The notes beneath the pieces are model-generated. The model saw nothing but the letters and a program-made list of their open reading frames with translations. It did no database searches and was not told where the DNA came from. A stretch of 64,000 nucleotides of DNA from positions 1 through 64,000 of the forward strand of contig NZ_FWER01000004.1 of assembly GCF_900169785.1 (NCBI RefSeq). The letters are read 5' to 3'. The position numbers and the translations under genes are program-made. The first letter of the stretch is position 1. Each line of letters opens with the position of its first letter. Source of the stretch: Rhizobium sullae. GTDB lineage: Bacteria > Pseudomonadota > Alphaproteobacteria > Rhizobiales > Rhizobiaceae. Shown here one piece after another: positions 16,804 through 27,153 of the stretch.

Positions 16804-18575
16804 GAGGCTGCTCCCGCCGTCCTGCCGGTGCCTGGATCATTCTGCGGAAGGAAGTCCTGGTCATTGCCCGGCACGCTGTAATCATACGCCCAGCGGTAGA
16901 CCACCGGCAGTTCCTTGCCCCAGTTGCCGTGCACAGGCGGGGTCTGCGGCGTCTGCCATTCCAGCGTCGTTGCATGCCACGGATTGCCGCCGGCTTCCCG
17001 GCCCCTGAAAAGGCTCCAGATCAGATTGAAAAGGAAGACGATCTGCGCTGCGCCGACGATCAGCGCGGCAACCGTGATGAAGACGTTCAGCGGGGCGGCG
17101 GACGCCGGAACAAAAGCCGTTTCGCCGAGCTCGTAATAGCGGCGCGGCACGCCCACGAGGCCGAGGTAATGCATGGGAAAGAAGATCGCATAGGTGCCGA
17201 CGAAAGTGATCCAGAAATGAATTTGCCCTAGCACCTCATCCAGCATGCGCCCGGTCACTTTCGGATACCAGTGATAGATCGCACCGAAGATGACCAGGAT
17301 CGGCGCCACGCCCATCACCATATGGAAATGCGCGACGACGAACATCGTATCGGACAGTGGTACGTCGACGACCACATTGCCGAGGAACAGCCCCGTCAGG
17401 CCGCCGTTGACGAAGGTTATGATGAAGGCGAGCGCAAAGAGCATCGGCAGCGTCAGGTGGATATCGCCGCGCCAGAGCGTCAGCACCCAGTTGTAGACCT
17501 TGATCGCCGTCGGCACCGCTATGATCAGCGTCGTGACGGCGAAGAAGAAGCCGAAATTCGGGTTCATGCCGCTGACATACATGTGATGCGCCCAGACGAT
17601 GAAGCTGAGCGCCCCGATGATCAGGATCGCCCAAACCATCATGCGGTAGCCGAAGATGTTCTTCCGCGCATGCGTGCTGATGAGATCCGAGACGATCCCG
17701 AAGGCGGGAAGCGCCACGATATAGACCTCGGGATGACCGAAGAACCAGAAGAGGTGCTGGAAAAGTATAGGGCTTCCGCCACCCTGCTGCAGCTGCGTGC
17801 CCATCTCCACGATGGCGGGCATGAAGAAGCTCGTCCCGAGCAGCCGGTCGAACAGCATCATGACGGCAGCGACGAAAAGTGCTGGAAAGGCGAGCAGCGC
17901 CATGACCGTCGCGGTGAAGATTCCCCACACCGTCAGCGGCATGCGCATCAGCGTCATGCCGCGCGCCCTTCCCTGCAGCACGGTCACCACATAGTTCAGG
18001 CCGCCCATCGTGAAGCCGATGATGAACAGGATCAGTGACGACAGCATGAGAATGATGCCCCAGTCCTGCCCACCTGGGGTGCCTGACAGGATGGCTTGCG
18101 GCGGATAAAGCGTCCAGCCGGCGCCGGTTGGTCCGCCGGGCGCGAAAAATCCGGCGACCAGCACCAGCACGGCGAGCAGATAAATCCAGTAGCTCAGCAT
18201 GTTGGCATAGGGAAACACCATGTCCCTGGCGCCGAGCATCAGGGGAATGAGGTAGTTTCCGAAGCCGCCGAGAAACAACGCGGTGAGAAGATAGATCACC
18301 ATGATCATGCCATGCATGGTGATGAACTGATAATAGTGCTCCGCGTCGATGAAAGCGAAGTAACCGGGAAAGGCAAGCTGCAGGCGCATCAGCCAGGACA
18401 GGACGAGCGCCACGAAACCGATCGACATCGCCGTCACCGAATATTGGACGGCAATGATCTTGGCATCCTGGCTGAAGACATATTTCGTCCACCAGCTCCT
18501 CGGATGGTAAAGTTCCACATCCTCGACTTCCGCAGGCGGGATGACCTCCCCGGCGCCCGATCGAATATCGACCAT
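16800..18575 (-). CDS. coxN: Cytochrome c oxidase subunit I (CoxN, A1-type)
   Basis: Catalytic subunit of a haem-copper oxidase in the inner membrane. In 591 residues the haem ligands are visible: His88 in ITMHGMIM, CuB ligands His281 (with Glu283 and the cross-linking Tyr285 in FGHPEVYIVAL) and His330-His331 (WAHHMY), and the HFHM motif before helix X. HPEVY plus the helix VIII KVYNW region places it with A1-type oxidases. The C-terminus is extended beyond helix XII and ends in a Pro/Gly-rich tail. Confidence 0.96.
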   Translation of the reverse strand: MVDIRSGAGEVIPPAEVEDVELYHPRSWWTKYVFSQDAKIIAVQYSVTAMSIGFVALVLSWLMRLQLAFPGYFAFIDAEHYYQFITMHGMIMVIYLLTALFLGGFGNYLIPLMLGARDMVFPYANMLSYWIYLLAVLVLVAGFFAPGGPTGAGWTLYPPQAILSGTPGGQDWGIILMLSSLILFIIGFTMGGLNYVVTVLQGRARGMTLMRMPLTVWGIFTATVMALLAFPALFVAAVMMLFDRLLGTSFFMPAIVEMGTQLQQGGGSPILFQHLFWFFGHPEVYIVALPAFGIVSDLISTHARKNIFGYRMMVWAILIIGALSFIVWAHHMYVSGMNPNFGFFFAVTTLIIAVPTAIKVYNWVLTLWRGDIHLTLPMLFALAFIITFVNGGLTGLFLGNVVVDVPLSDTMFVVAHFHMVMGVAPILVIFGAIYHWYPKVTGRMLDEVLGQIHFWITFVGTYAIFFPMHYLGLVGVPRRYYELGETAFVPASAAPLNVFITVAALIVGAAQIVFLFNLIWSLFRGREAGGNPWHATTLEWQTPQTPPVHGNWGKELPVVYRWAYDYSVPGNDQDFLPQNDPGTGRTAGAAS

Positions 18576-18607
18576 AATATGTCCGTCCTCCCTGTTCCTC
18601 CGATAGG

Positions 18608-19432
18608 CTACTGCGCCTGTTCTGCCGGCTGCGCTTGCCCCGATGCCAGCATCTGCGTGAATGTCGTCTGCTCCTCCAGCCAGGACTGGTAGGCGACCTC
18701 CTCATCGACCATGACCGTTCCGCGCATCTGCGAATGCCCGACGCCGCACAGCTCGGCGCAAAGGATATCGAACGTTCCTGTCCGTGTCGGCGTAAACCAG
18801 AAATAGGTCACCATGCCGGGGATCATGTCCATCTTTGCCCGGAACTCGGGCACATAGAAATCGTGAACGACGTCGATCGAGCGAAGCAGGACCTTGACCG
18901 GCTTGCCGATCGGCACGTGCAATTCGCCTCCCTCAACGATCACGTCATCCAGGCCGGCAGTGTCGTTCTTGTTCAGGCCAAGGGGATTCTCCGGATTGAC
19001 CTCGCGGGTATCGGCCTTCCCCATCCGTCCGTCTGCGCCCGGCATCCGGAAACTCCACTGCCACTGCTGAGCGACGACCTCGATCTGGTGCGCATCGGCG
19101 GGCACGGTGATGAACTGGTTCCACACGACGAGCCCGGGCGCGAGCATCGCGGCAACCCCGACGGAGGTTACCACCGCAAGCCATATCTCCAGCCGCCTGT
19201 TTTCCGGCTCATAGGCGGCCCGGTTTCCGGGTTTGTGCCGGAACTGGAACACGCAATAGGCCATGAAGGAACCCACCGCCACGAACACCAGACCAGTGAT
19301 CGCAAATGTGATCATAATGGTGTCGTCGATGTAGCTCCAGTTGGACGCGATCGGCGTCCACCACCACGGGCTCAGCAGATGGAACACGACGGATCCCACG
19401 ACCAACAGAACCAGAACCAGCACGATAGCCAT
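18608..19432 (-). CDS. coxM: Cytochrome c oxidase subunit II (CoxM)
   Basis: Electron-entry subunit of 274 residues with two N-terminal helices and a periplasmic cupredoxin domain. The CuA ligands are all present: His190 (VVHDFYVP) and Cys225, Cys229, His233 and Met236 in CAELCGVGHSQM. It therefore accepts electrons from cytochrome c rather than quinol. The N-terminus is an uncleaved-looking helix rather than a typical lipoprotein signal. coxN follows by 32 bp. A cytochrome c gene lies 131 bp upstream. Confidence 0.95.
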   Translation of the reverse strand: MAIVLVLVLLVVGSVVFHLLSPWWWTPIASNWSYIDDTIMITFAITGLVFVAVGSFMAYCVFQFRHKPGNRAAYEPENRRLEIWLAVVTSVGVAAMLAPGLVVWNQFITVPADAHQIEVVAQQWQWSFRMPGADGRMGKADTREVNPENPLGLNKNDTAGLDDVIVEGGELHVPIGKPVKVLLRSIDVVHDFYVPEFRAKMDMIPGMVTYFWFTPTRTGTFDILCAELCGVGHSQMRGTVMVDEEVAYQSWLEEQTTFTQMLASGQAQPAEQAQ

Positions 19433-19563
19433 TGCCTGCTCCTTGAACCGCGACCCACCTGGGTGAAATCCGCAATCCGTCGATGTATTTTTAGCATTAT
19501 CTCACGAACAAGTCGTGTGGACAATGACAACGGCGAAAGCGGTCCTGTGCGGGCGTTTCTGTG

Positions 19564-19950
19564 CTATTGGGAAAACTGCTTTAGATAAGCGATGAGATTG
19601 GTGATCTCGCTGTCGTCTTTCAGGCCAACAAACACCATCTTCGTTCCCTTTATTTTCCCCTTGGGATCGTGCAGGTAATCGCGCAGTGTCGCTTCGTCCC
19701 AAACCAGACCACCCTCGCCTGCTTTCTTCATTGCCGGAGAATAGCTGAAACTGGGGTGCGTCCCCGCCTTCCTGCCAAGGATCCGGTTCAGCGACGGGCC
19801 GACCTTATTCTTGTCCGTGTCGGCGCTATGACAGATGGCACATTTCTTGAAGACCGTCTCGCCCGCCGTGGCGTCACCCTCTTGGGCATTCACGCCGAAA
19901 GCAGGAAGCATAGCAACACATAAGCCGGCTAAAAGAACGCGATACCGCAT
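19564..19950 (-). CDS. Class I soluble cytochrome c (probable oxidase donor)
   Basis: The 128-residue periplasmic protein has a signal peptide ending near AFGVNA, haem-binding CAICH (Cys37, Cys40, His41) and a distal Met in YSPAMKKAG. The overall form is mitochondrial-like cytochrome c (GRKAGTHPSFSYS). It precedes coxM on the same strand, so it is likely the electron donor to this oxidase. ATG 19950 is chosen because it starts the signal peptide and has GGGAGGA upstream; 15 further in-frame codons upstream are unlikely to be coding. Confidence 0.93.
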   Translation of the reverse strand: MRYRVLLAGLCVAMLPAFGVNAQEGDATAGETVFKKCAICHSADTDKNKVGPSLNRILGRKAGTHPSFSYSPAMKKAGEGGLVWDEATLRDYLHDPKGKIKGTKMVFVGLKDDSEITNLIAYLKQFSQ

Positions 19951-20157
19951 GACAACCCAATCCTCCCAGGTTGCCTGAAACGACGGTCGGCGCAATCTCC
20001 ATATCGCAATATGGCTTTGCCGTATTGTCGCCGCTGCAGGCGGGTGACACTTCTGCGATCAAGAAAAAGCTATGCCTCCATGCCGATAAGTCAATTCATC
20101 CAATCAGATTGTGCGGAAGCAGGTGACGTGGACAAAAAAAGCCGACGCAAATGCACC

Positions 20158-20180
20158 GCCTTTGATCGATCATCAAAGGC
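20158..20180 (-). terminator. Hairpin downstream of glmM
   Basis: Perfect 9-bp arms GCCTTTGAT/ATCAAAGGC around a 5-nt loop begin 4 nt past the glmM stop. A seven-T run on the minus strand lies 17-23 nt further (20140-20134), so it is not a textbook intrinsic terminator, but the position suggests transcript end formation. Confidence 0.5.
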
Positions 20181-20184
20181 AGAA

Positions 20185-21537
20185 TTAAGCGGCGGTACGG
20201 ACGCCCGAGATCGTGCCGATCAGGTCGTTGACGATGCGCTCGATCTGCGCCCGGTCGTCGCCTTCTGCCATGACCCGGATCAGCGGTTCCGTGCCGGAGG
20301 GGCGGATGACGAGGCGGCCGTTCTTGGAAAGTTCGGCTTCCGCATCGGCGATCGCCTGCTGCACCTGCAGGTTTTCCAGCGGCTTGCCGCCAGAAATGCG
20401 GACATTGCGCAGAAGCTGCGGCACCGGCTCGAAGCGGCGGCAGACTTCACTGACGGTCTTGCCGGTACGCTTAACGGCAGCAAGGATCTGCAGCGCGGCA
20501 ACAAGACCATCGCCGGTCGTGCCGTAGTCCGAGAGTACGATGTGCCCGGACTGCTCGCCGCCGACGTTGAAATTGTGCTGGCGCATGTGCTCGACGACAT
20601 AGCGGTCGCCGACCTTGGTGCGGGCAAGACCCATCCCCTTGCCTTCGAGAAAGCGTTCCAGGCCGAGGTTCGACATCACAGTCGCAACGATGCCGTTGCC
20701 GCGAAGCTGCTGGTTCTCCGCCCAGCTTTCTGCGATCACCGCCATCAGCTGGTCGCCGTCGACGATCGCGCCGTTTTCATCCACGATGATGACCCGATCG
20801 GCATCGCCGTCGAGCGCGATTCCGATATCGGCCCGCACCTCGTCGACCTTTTTCTGCAGAGCGACGGGGCTGGTGGAACCGCAGTTGAGATTGATGTTGA
20901 TGCCGTTCGGCTCATTGCCGATCGTAACGACATCGGCGCCGAGTTCCCAAAGCACAGCCGGTGCCACTTTATAGGCCGCACCGTTGGCGCAGTCGATCGC
21001 AACCCTCAGGCCTTGTAGCGTGACGTCGCGCGGCAGCGTGCGCTTCGCATGCTCGATGTAGCGGTCATGCACGCCGTCGATGCGCTTGGCGCGGCCGATG
21101 TCGTCGGACTTGGCGAGCTGCGTGTGGAGATCCTTCTCCATCAGGTCTTCGATCTGCATTTCGATATCGTCGGAAAGCTTGTAGCCGTCGGGACCGAAGA
21201 GCTTGATGCCGTTATCCTCGTATGGATTGTGCGAGGCGGAAATCATGACGCCGATATCGCAACGCAGCGAACGCGTCAGCATGGCGACGGCAGGCGTCGG
21301 GATCGGACCGAGAACGAAGGCATCGACACCGGCCGCTGTGAACCCTGCGACCATGGCGTTTTCCAGCATATAGCCTGAGAGACGCGTATCCTTGCCAATG
21401 ACAACGCGATGGCGGTGATTGCCGCGGCGGAAGATCGTTCCGACTGCAATGCCTACCCGCATCGCCAGATCCGGCGTCATCGGGAAGATGTTCGACTGCC
21501 CGCGAATCCCGTCCGTGCCGAAGTAACGTCTTTTCAT
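20185..21537 (-). CDS. glmM: Phosphoglucosamine mutase
   Basis: Interconverts glucosamine-6-phosphate and glucosamine-1-phosphate for UDP-GlcNAc (peptidoglycan, LPS). The 450-residue product starts [13 protein letters not shown]. It has the phosphoserine loop [13 protein letters not shown] (Ser102), the metal loop DGDADR and a C-terminal phosphate-binding [18 protein letters not shown] 21537 is chosen over an in-frame ATG 16 codons upstream because it begins the conserved N-terminus and follows AGAGGT. It lies downstream of ftsH, the usual alphaproteobacterial and enteric linkage, but with a terminator between. Confidence 0.96.
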   Translation of the reverse strand: MKRRYFGTDGIRGQSNIFPMTPDLAMRVGIAVGTIFRRGNHRHRVVIGKDTRLSGYMLENAMVAGFTAAGVDAFVLGPIPTPAVAMLTRSLRCDIGVMISASHNPYEDNGIKLFGPDGYKLSDDIEMQIEDLMEKDLHTQLAKSDDIGRAKRIDGVHDRYIEHAKRTLPRDVTLQGLRVAIDCANGAAYKVAPAVLWELGADVVTIGNEPNGININLNCGSTSPVALQKKVDEVRADIGIALDGDADRVIIVDENGAIVDGDQLMAVIAESWAENQQLRGNGIVATVMSNLGLERFLEGKGMGLARTKVGDRYVVEHMRQHNFNVGGEQSGHIVLSDYGTTGDGLVAALQILAAVKRTGKTVSEVCRRFEPVPQLLRNVRISGGKPLENLQVQQAIADAEAELSKNGRLVIRPSGTEPLIRVMAEGDDRAQIERIVNDLIGTISGVRTAA

Positions 21538-21725
21538 ATCGACCTCTACATTCTCAACGCGCCCAACGTAGGCTGCGCAATGCACTAAGTAAATTCAGCC
21601 AAAGGGACGAATCGCCCGAATACAAAGCCCCATTGCGGCCTGCTTATGACAGCGGCATGCCACAAATCGCAGGCGCCATCACGTAAATTACCAAGAAAAT
21701 TGATTATATCCCGTTACCGACGGAA

Positions 21726-21760
21726 AAAGGCCGGATCTCCTGCTGGAAAATCCGGCCTTT
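21726..21760 (-). terminator. Intrinsic terminator of ftsH
   Basis: On the minus strand AAAGGCCGGAT and ATCCGGCCTTT form a perfect 11-bp stem with a 13-nt loop, followed by TTCCG after the final T's. It separates ftsH from glmM. Confidence 0.8.
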
Positions 21761-21781
21761 GTTTCTTCAAGTTGCTTTCCG

Positions 21782-23713
<1,932 letters not shown>

Positions 23714-23768
23714 TGAACTTCCCAGCACTGCAACAACCGCCTCATGGCAGCCGTCTTATTTGGCTTCT

Positions 23769-23798
23769 AACATAGGGTTGCGCTGTGCCGTTGCCAAG
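23769..23798 (-). promoter_or_regulatory. Possible sigma-32 (RpoH) promoter of ftsH
   Basis: On the minus strand CTTGG (23798-23794) and CCCTATGTT (23777-23769) are separated by a spacing compatible with RpoH promoters, 56 bp upstream of the ftsH ATG. The -10 is good and the -35 is imperfect (CTTGGC for CTTGAA). ftsH is heat-shock controlled in many bacteria. Confidence 0.4.
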
Positions 23799-23811
23799 GC
23801 GATCCGCTCTG

Positions 23812-25278
23812 TCAGATGGTTTTTCCGTCAATAAGACCTAAAGGCGGGCTTGGATAGGGGTCCGTTCCAAAGGCCGCCGCGAGGCTTTCAGCAAAGATGA
23901 GATCAAATCGTGTCAAAAAGCGGTCGAAAGGCGCGAAATACGGGGTGACGCTGATCGATGGCGCCGATTCCGCCGAAAGAGGCACGCCGCTGGTCGGCAG
24001 CACTATCGGTGACGCGGCAATCGCGCGTTTCAATGCGGCCTTGGGGAGGCGTTTTATCTGCTCCTCCCTCATCCCTGTGCTTGTCACAGGGATCCAACCA
24101 CCGCGCGTCCGCGCGGTGAACGACGCACCAGAGCTTGAAGAGGAGTCTCTCGCGCCCAAGGACTTGGGCGCACCGGATTCTTGTGACAAGTACAGGAATG
24201 AGGGATCGTATGTGGCACCCGCTTCAATCTGAACGGCCACTCCACATTCATTCCTGACTTCAAAGCGCCCATCCCACACACGGCACTCCCCGGGCGCTAC
24301 GACCAGTGGCAAGATGCCGCGGCTTTCGCGCGCAAGGTAAAGGCCATCGCGCCGCAGGTCCAAGATCACTCTGCTTGCGGTCATGCGTCCGGGCGTGCCT
24401 GTGCTGACGAAACCAAGAATGCGGTCCATCTGTTTGCGGCCCGGCGCAAAGCGCTGTCCGCCGAAAACGGCCGCGAGACGGCCGAGCGCATAGCGGAGCA
24501 CGTCGACGGGAGCCTCAAGTCCCTTTTCCGTCACGCAACCCAGCCCTTCGCACGGAAGGGTAAAATGACGGTCGAGCCACAGGGCGGCTTGCCGTGAAAG
24601 CTCCAGCCGGACATTGGCTTCGCCAGCCTCCGGCTCCGGGGCGCCCTCACCCGCCAATGTCGCGCGCGTCCGCACGCGTTCGTATTTCAGATCTTCATTG
24701 CTTGGATCATCGAACCAGGGAACGGCTCGGGCGGAGAGAAATGCCCGGATATCAGCGCGCAGGCACGACAGAAACGGCCGGGCAATCCAGATACGGCGAT
24801 CAAAGAGGACGGCATCGGCGATCCCGATGGAAAGACTATCGCTGCGCGCGCCGCGCATCGCCCGCGTCTCCCGCTGATCGTCCAGCGTATGTGCGGTCAC
24901 GATGAGATTGGCTTCAAGTTCTGCCGTGGCATCCGCGAGCAGTTCGTAGCGCGCTTCGCGGGCGGCAGCCATGATGCCGGTTTTTGGTTTGGGGCCACGC
25001 CAGACACGCGTTGCGTGCGGCACATCAAGCGATTTGCATAAGGCTGCGACGTAACGCGCCTCATCTGCCGATTCTGCACGCAGATCGTGGTCGATCGTCG
25101 CGGCGCAGAGGGAGATTTTCGAATTGGGTTCGGCCTCCAGCGCTTCGGAAAGGGCAAGAAGCAGGCCGGTCGAATCGCTGCCACCGGAGATCGCGACGAG
25201 AATGCGCGTGGGGCTGGCAAGCGAACAGAGAAAGCGGCGGGCCGCTGTCTTGGGCGAAAGTACGGTTTCCGGAGACAA
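23812..25278 (-). CDS. tilS: tRNA(Ile)-lysidine synthase carrying an in-frame repeat insertion
   Basis: Converts C34 of tRNA-Ile2 to lysidine, so that AUA is read correctly; normally essential. The 488-residue product has the PP-loop VAISGGSDSTGLLL near residue 34 and the N-type PPase core. The C-terminal half is interrupted by a 47-codon segment made by a palindromic repeat (24065-24205). Without that segment the protein would be about 441 residues, close to the usual length. The reading frame is intact on both sides, ending RLPKAALKRAIAASPIVLP and a normal C-terminus. The insert probably forms a surface loop, but its effect is untested. Confidence 0.92.
   Translation of the reverse strand: MSPETVLSPKTAARRFLCSLASPTRILVAISGGSDSTGLLLALSEALEAEPNSKISLCAATIDHDLRAESADEARYVAALCKSLDVPHATRVWRGPKPKTGIMAAAREARYELLADATAELEANLIVTAHTLDDQRETRAMRGARSDSLSIGIADAVLFDRRIWIARPFLSCLRADIRAFLSARAVPWFDDPSNEDLKYERVRTRATLAGEGAPEPEAGEANVRLELSRQAALWLDRHFTLPCEGLGCVTEKGLEAPVDVLRYALGRLAAVFGGQRFAPGRKQMDRILGFVSTGTPGRMTASRVILDLRRDGLYLARESRGILPLVVAPGECRVWDGRFEVRNECGVAVQIEAGATYDPSFLYLSQESGAPKSLGARDSSSSSGASFTARTRGGWIPVTSTGMREEQIKRLPKAALKRAIAASPIVLPTSGVPLSAESAPSISVTPYFAPFDRFLTRFDLIFAESLAAAFGTDPYPSPPLGLIDGKTI
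24065..24205. repeat. Mosaic palindromic repeat element inside tilS
   Basis: The 31-nt terminal arms 24065-24095 and 24175-24205 are inverted repeats with about 4 mismatches (core TTGTCACA/TGTGACAA; outer CCCTCAT/ATGAGGG). Two inner perfect hairpins lie between: ACCGCGCG-TC-CGCGCGGT (24100-24117) and GCGCCCAAG-GA-CTTGGGCGC (24152-24171). This layout resembles the abundant intergenic palindromic elements of rhizobia (RIME-like), recalled from many Rhizobium genomes. The element is 141 bp, exactly 47 codons, and is translated on the minus strand without a stop. Confidence 0.85.
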
Positions 25279-25289
25279 ACCGGAAATCC

Positions 25290-26306
25290 TCAGCAGGAGA
25301 GGCGCTTCTGCTCGCTCGCGACCTTGCTTATGACGGCGCGCGAGGCCTTCGGGTAACGCTTGGTGACTTCCTTGAGCGTCGCGCAGGCGGTGTCGTTGTT
25401 ATCGAGAGCCGCCAGCGACATGCCGAGCTTCAGCAGCATTTCGGGCGCTTTCTCGGAGGAACCGTATTTCTTGTGGGCATTCAGGAAGGTCTTGGCGGCC
25501 TCGTTGAACTTGCCCTGGGAATAGAGCGCCTCGCCCAGCCAGAAATTGGCATCGGCAGCCCGGGCGCTTCCCGGATGCTGCGCGATATACTGTGTGAACT
25601 GCTCTTCAGCAATCGCGTAGTCGCCGGAAAGGACGTGACCGTAAGCGGCCTTGTACTGATCGGTCTCGCTGCCGAGAGATGCGGTCTGCTGCGGCGACGT
25701 ACCAGCGTTCAGGTCCGGAAGCGGCGCTGAGCCGACTTCCGCGTTCTCGTTCACGCTGCCGCCGACCGGATTGCCGTTCTGATCGAACTGGATCGAACCC
25801 AGTTGCTGCGGAGGCTGGCCGAAACCGCTGTTCGCGGGGACGTCGTTGGAGGGAGCCGTTTCGGCTCCCTGCGGTGTTTCGATGATCGTCGCGACGTCGT
25901 CCTGGCGCTGGGAACGTGCATTGGCCTGGCCGGAAGCCGGGGGCTGCATATCGGCCTCGCTCTTCTTCGTGCCGCCCTTCGCTCCAGCAGCACCGCCGCT
26001 CTTTTCCAGATCCTGGAAACGGAATTCGTTGTCTTCCTGCGTCTTGCGCAGCGATTCCTGCATCTGCAGGATCTGGAAGCTCATTTCTTCGATGCGGCCG
26101 TTCAGCTGGCGCAACTGCTCTTCAAGCTGCTGTACGCGCATTTCCGCGCTGCTGCTCTGCACGTTGACGGCCGGCGGCGTCTGCGTCTGGCCCTGCGCAG
26201 GCTGGCCGCCAAGGTTCAAGCCGAGAAACGAAGCGGGATAAGCCGCTCGCTCGGTTCCGGTAACGGCCGCAAGGCAGAGCAAGCCTGCCACGACAAGTTT
26301 CTTCAT
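25290..26306 (-). CDS. cpoB: Tol-Pal system protein CpoB (YbgF)
   Basis: Periplasmic protein linking Tol-Pal constriction with peptidoglycan synthesis. The 338-residue product has a signal peptide (MKKLVVAGLLCLAAVTGTERA), an N-terminal trimerising coiled coil (VQQLEEQLRQLNGRIEEMSF onward), a long Gln/Asn/Pro-rich linker and C-terminal TPRs (YGHVLSGDYAIAEEQFTQYI, FWLGEALYSQGKFNEAAKTF). ATG 26306 is chosen at the signal peptide; the open frame continues 65 codons upstream without support. It is separated from pal by a terminator, and tilS follows 11 bp downstream. Confidence 0.92.
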   Translation of the reverse strand: MKKLVVAGLLCLAAVTGTERAAYPASFLGLNLGGQPAQGQTQTPPAVNVQSSSAEMRVQQLEEQLRQLNGRIEEMSFQILQMQESLRKTQEDNEFRFQDLEKSGGAAGAKGGTKKSEADMQPPASGQANARSQRQDDVATIIETPQGAETAPSNDVPANSGFGQPPQQLGSIQFDQNGNPVGGSVNENAEVGSAPLPDLNAGTSPQQTASLGSETDQYKAAYGHVLSGDYAIAEEQFTQYIAQHPGSARAADANFWLGEALYSQGKFNEAAKTFLNAHKKYGSSEKAPEMLLKLGMSLAALDNNDTACATLKEVTKRYPKASRAVISKVASEQKRLSC

Positions 26307-26410
26307 AGGTTTCGTCCTGTCCCAGTGATTCTTCGCGCCTCGATGGCACGAACAGGAGTTTTTCCAATTGCCTTCAAAAAGCAACGGAGTCTGGCCAAAG
26401 TGTGGTCGAA

Positions 26411-26442
26411 AAGAAAAGGCGGCCCGCGAAGGAGCCGCCTTT
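26411..26442 (-). terminator. Intrinsic terminator after pal
   Basis: On the minus strand AAAGGCGGC and GCCGCCTTT form a 9-bp stem (extended by CC/GG) around a short loop, followed by TCTTTTCG. It lies 25 nt past the pal stop, so cpoB is likely expressed from readthrough or its own promoter. Confidence 0.75.
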
Positions 26443-26466
26443 GCAAGCACAATATATTCCAGGCAG

Positions 26467-26997
26467 TTACATGCCAGCGCCGCCGAGAACGGTGACTGCA
26501 CGGCGGTTTTGCGACCAGCAGGAAATATCGTCGCAGACGGCGACCGGGCGTTCCTTGCCGTAGGAGATCGTCTTCATGCGCTGAGCCGGAACGCCGCGCG
26601 AAGCTAGGTAATCCTTGGTGGCGGCAGCACGGCGGGCGCCGAGAGCGAGGTTGTATTCGCGCGTGCCGCGCTCGTCGGCATGGCCTTCGACGGTAATCGC
26701 ATAGTTCGGGTAGCGGCCGAGCCACTGTGCCTGGCGGTCGAGCGTCTGCGCAGCATCCGCGCGGATCGAGGTCGAGTCCGTGTCGAAGAAGATGCGGTCG
26801 CCGACGTTGACGGTGAAATCCTGAGCCGAACCCGGCGTTGCGGCGCCTGCACCGAGGCCGAGGTCGCCAGCGCTGTTGGCCATGTTTTTCTTGTTGGCGC
26901 AGCCAGCAAGCGCCAGACCGGCAACGAGTGCGATCATGACGGGATTGCGGGCGAAATTCTGCATACGGCTCATTGCCGGGGTGTGAATTCGGCTCAT
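26467..26997 (-). CDS. pal: Peptidoglycan-associated lipoprotein Pal
   Basis: Outer-membrane lipoprotein that binds peptidoglycan and TolB. The 176-residue product has lipobox LALAGC (Cys33) and an OmpA-like peptidoglycan-binding domain (TVEGHADERGTREYNLALGA). ATG 26997 has AAGGAGA 8 nt upstream and is preferred, though Met9 and Met12 would give more standard signal peptides. A CtrA-like imperfect site lies about 80 bp upstream. Confidence 0.96.
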   Translation of the reverse strand: MSRIHTPAMSRMQNFARNPVMIALVAGLALAGCANKKNMANSAGDLGLGAGAATPGSAQDFTVNVGDRIFFDTDSTSIRADAAQTLDRQAQWLGRYPNYAITVEGHADERGTREYNLALGARRAAATKDYLASRGVPAQRMKTISYGKERPVAVCDDISCWSQNRRAVTVLGGAGM

Positions 26998-27153
26998 GGC
27001 CGGGTCTCCTTGCGATTTATCAGGGTTGCCGGACTGTAACCGTACTCGGTTAATCGGCGTTCAAGAAGTATGGTTAATGATTTGTTGATTTGTCCCTGCA
27101 TCGGCCAATTCCAGCACTTTGCGGCGACAAGAAGGCGAAATCCGGCTCATCCA

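Noticed and set aside
20055..20075. FixK/FNR-like half-site (TTGAT on the minus strand) upstream of the oxidase-linked cytochrome c
   Set aside because: Only one half matches; the second half reads GAAGT instead of ATCAA.
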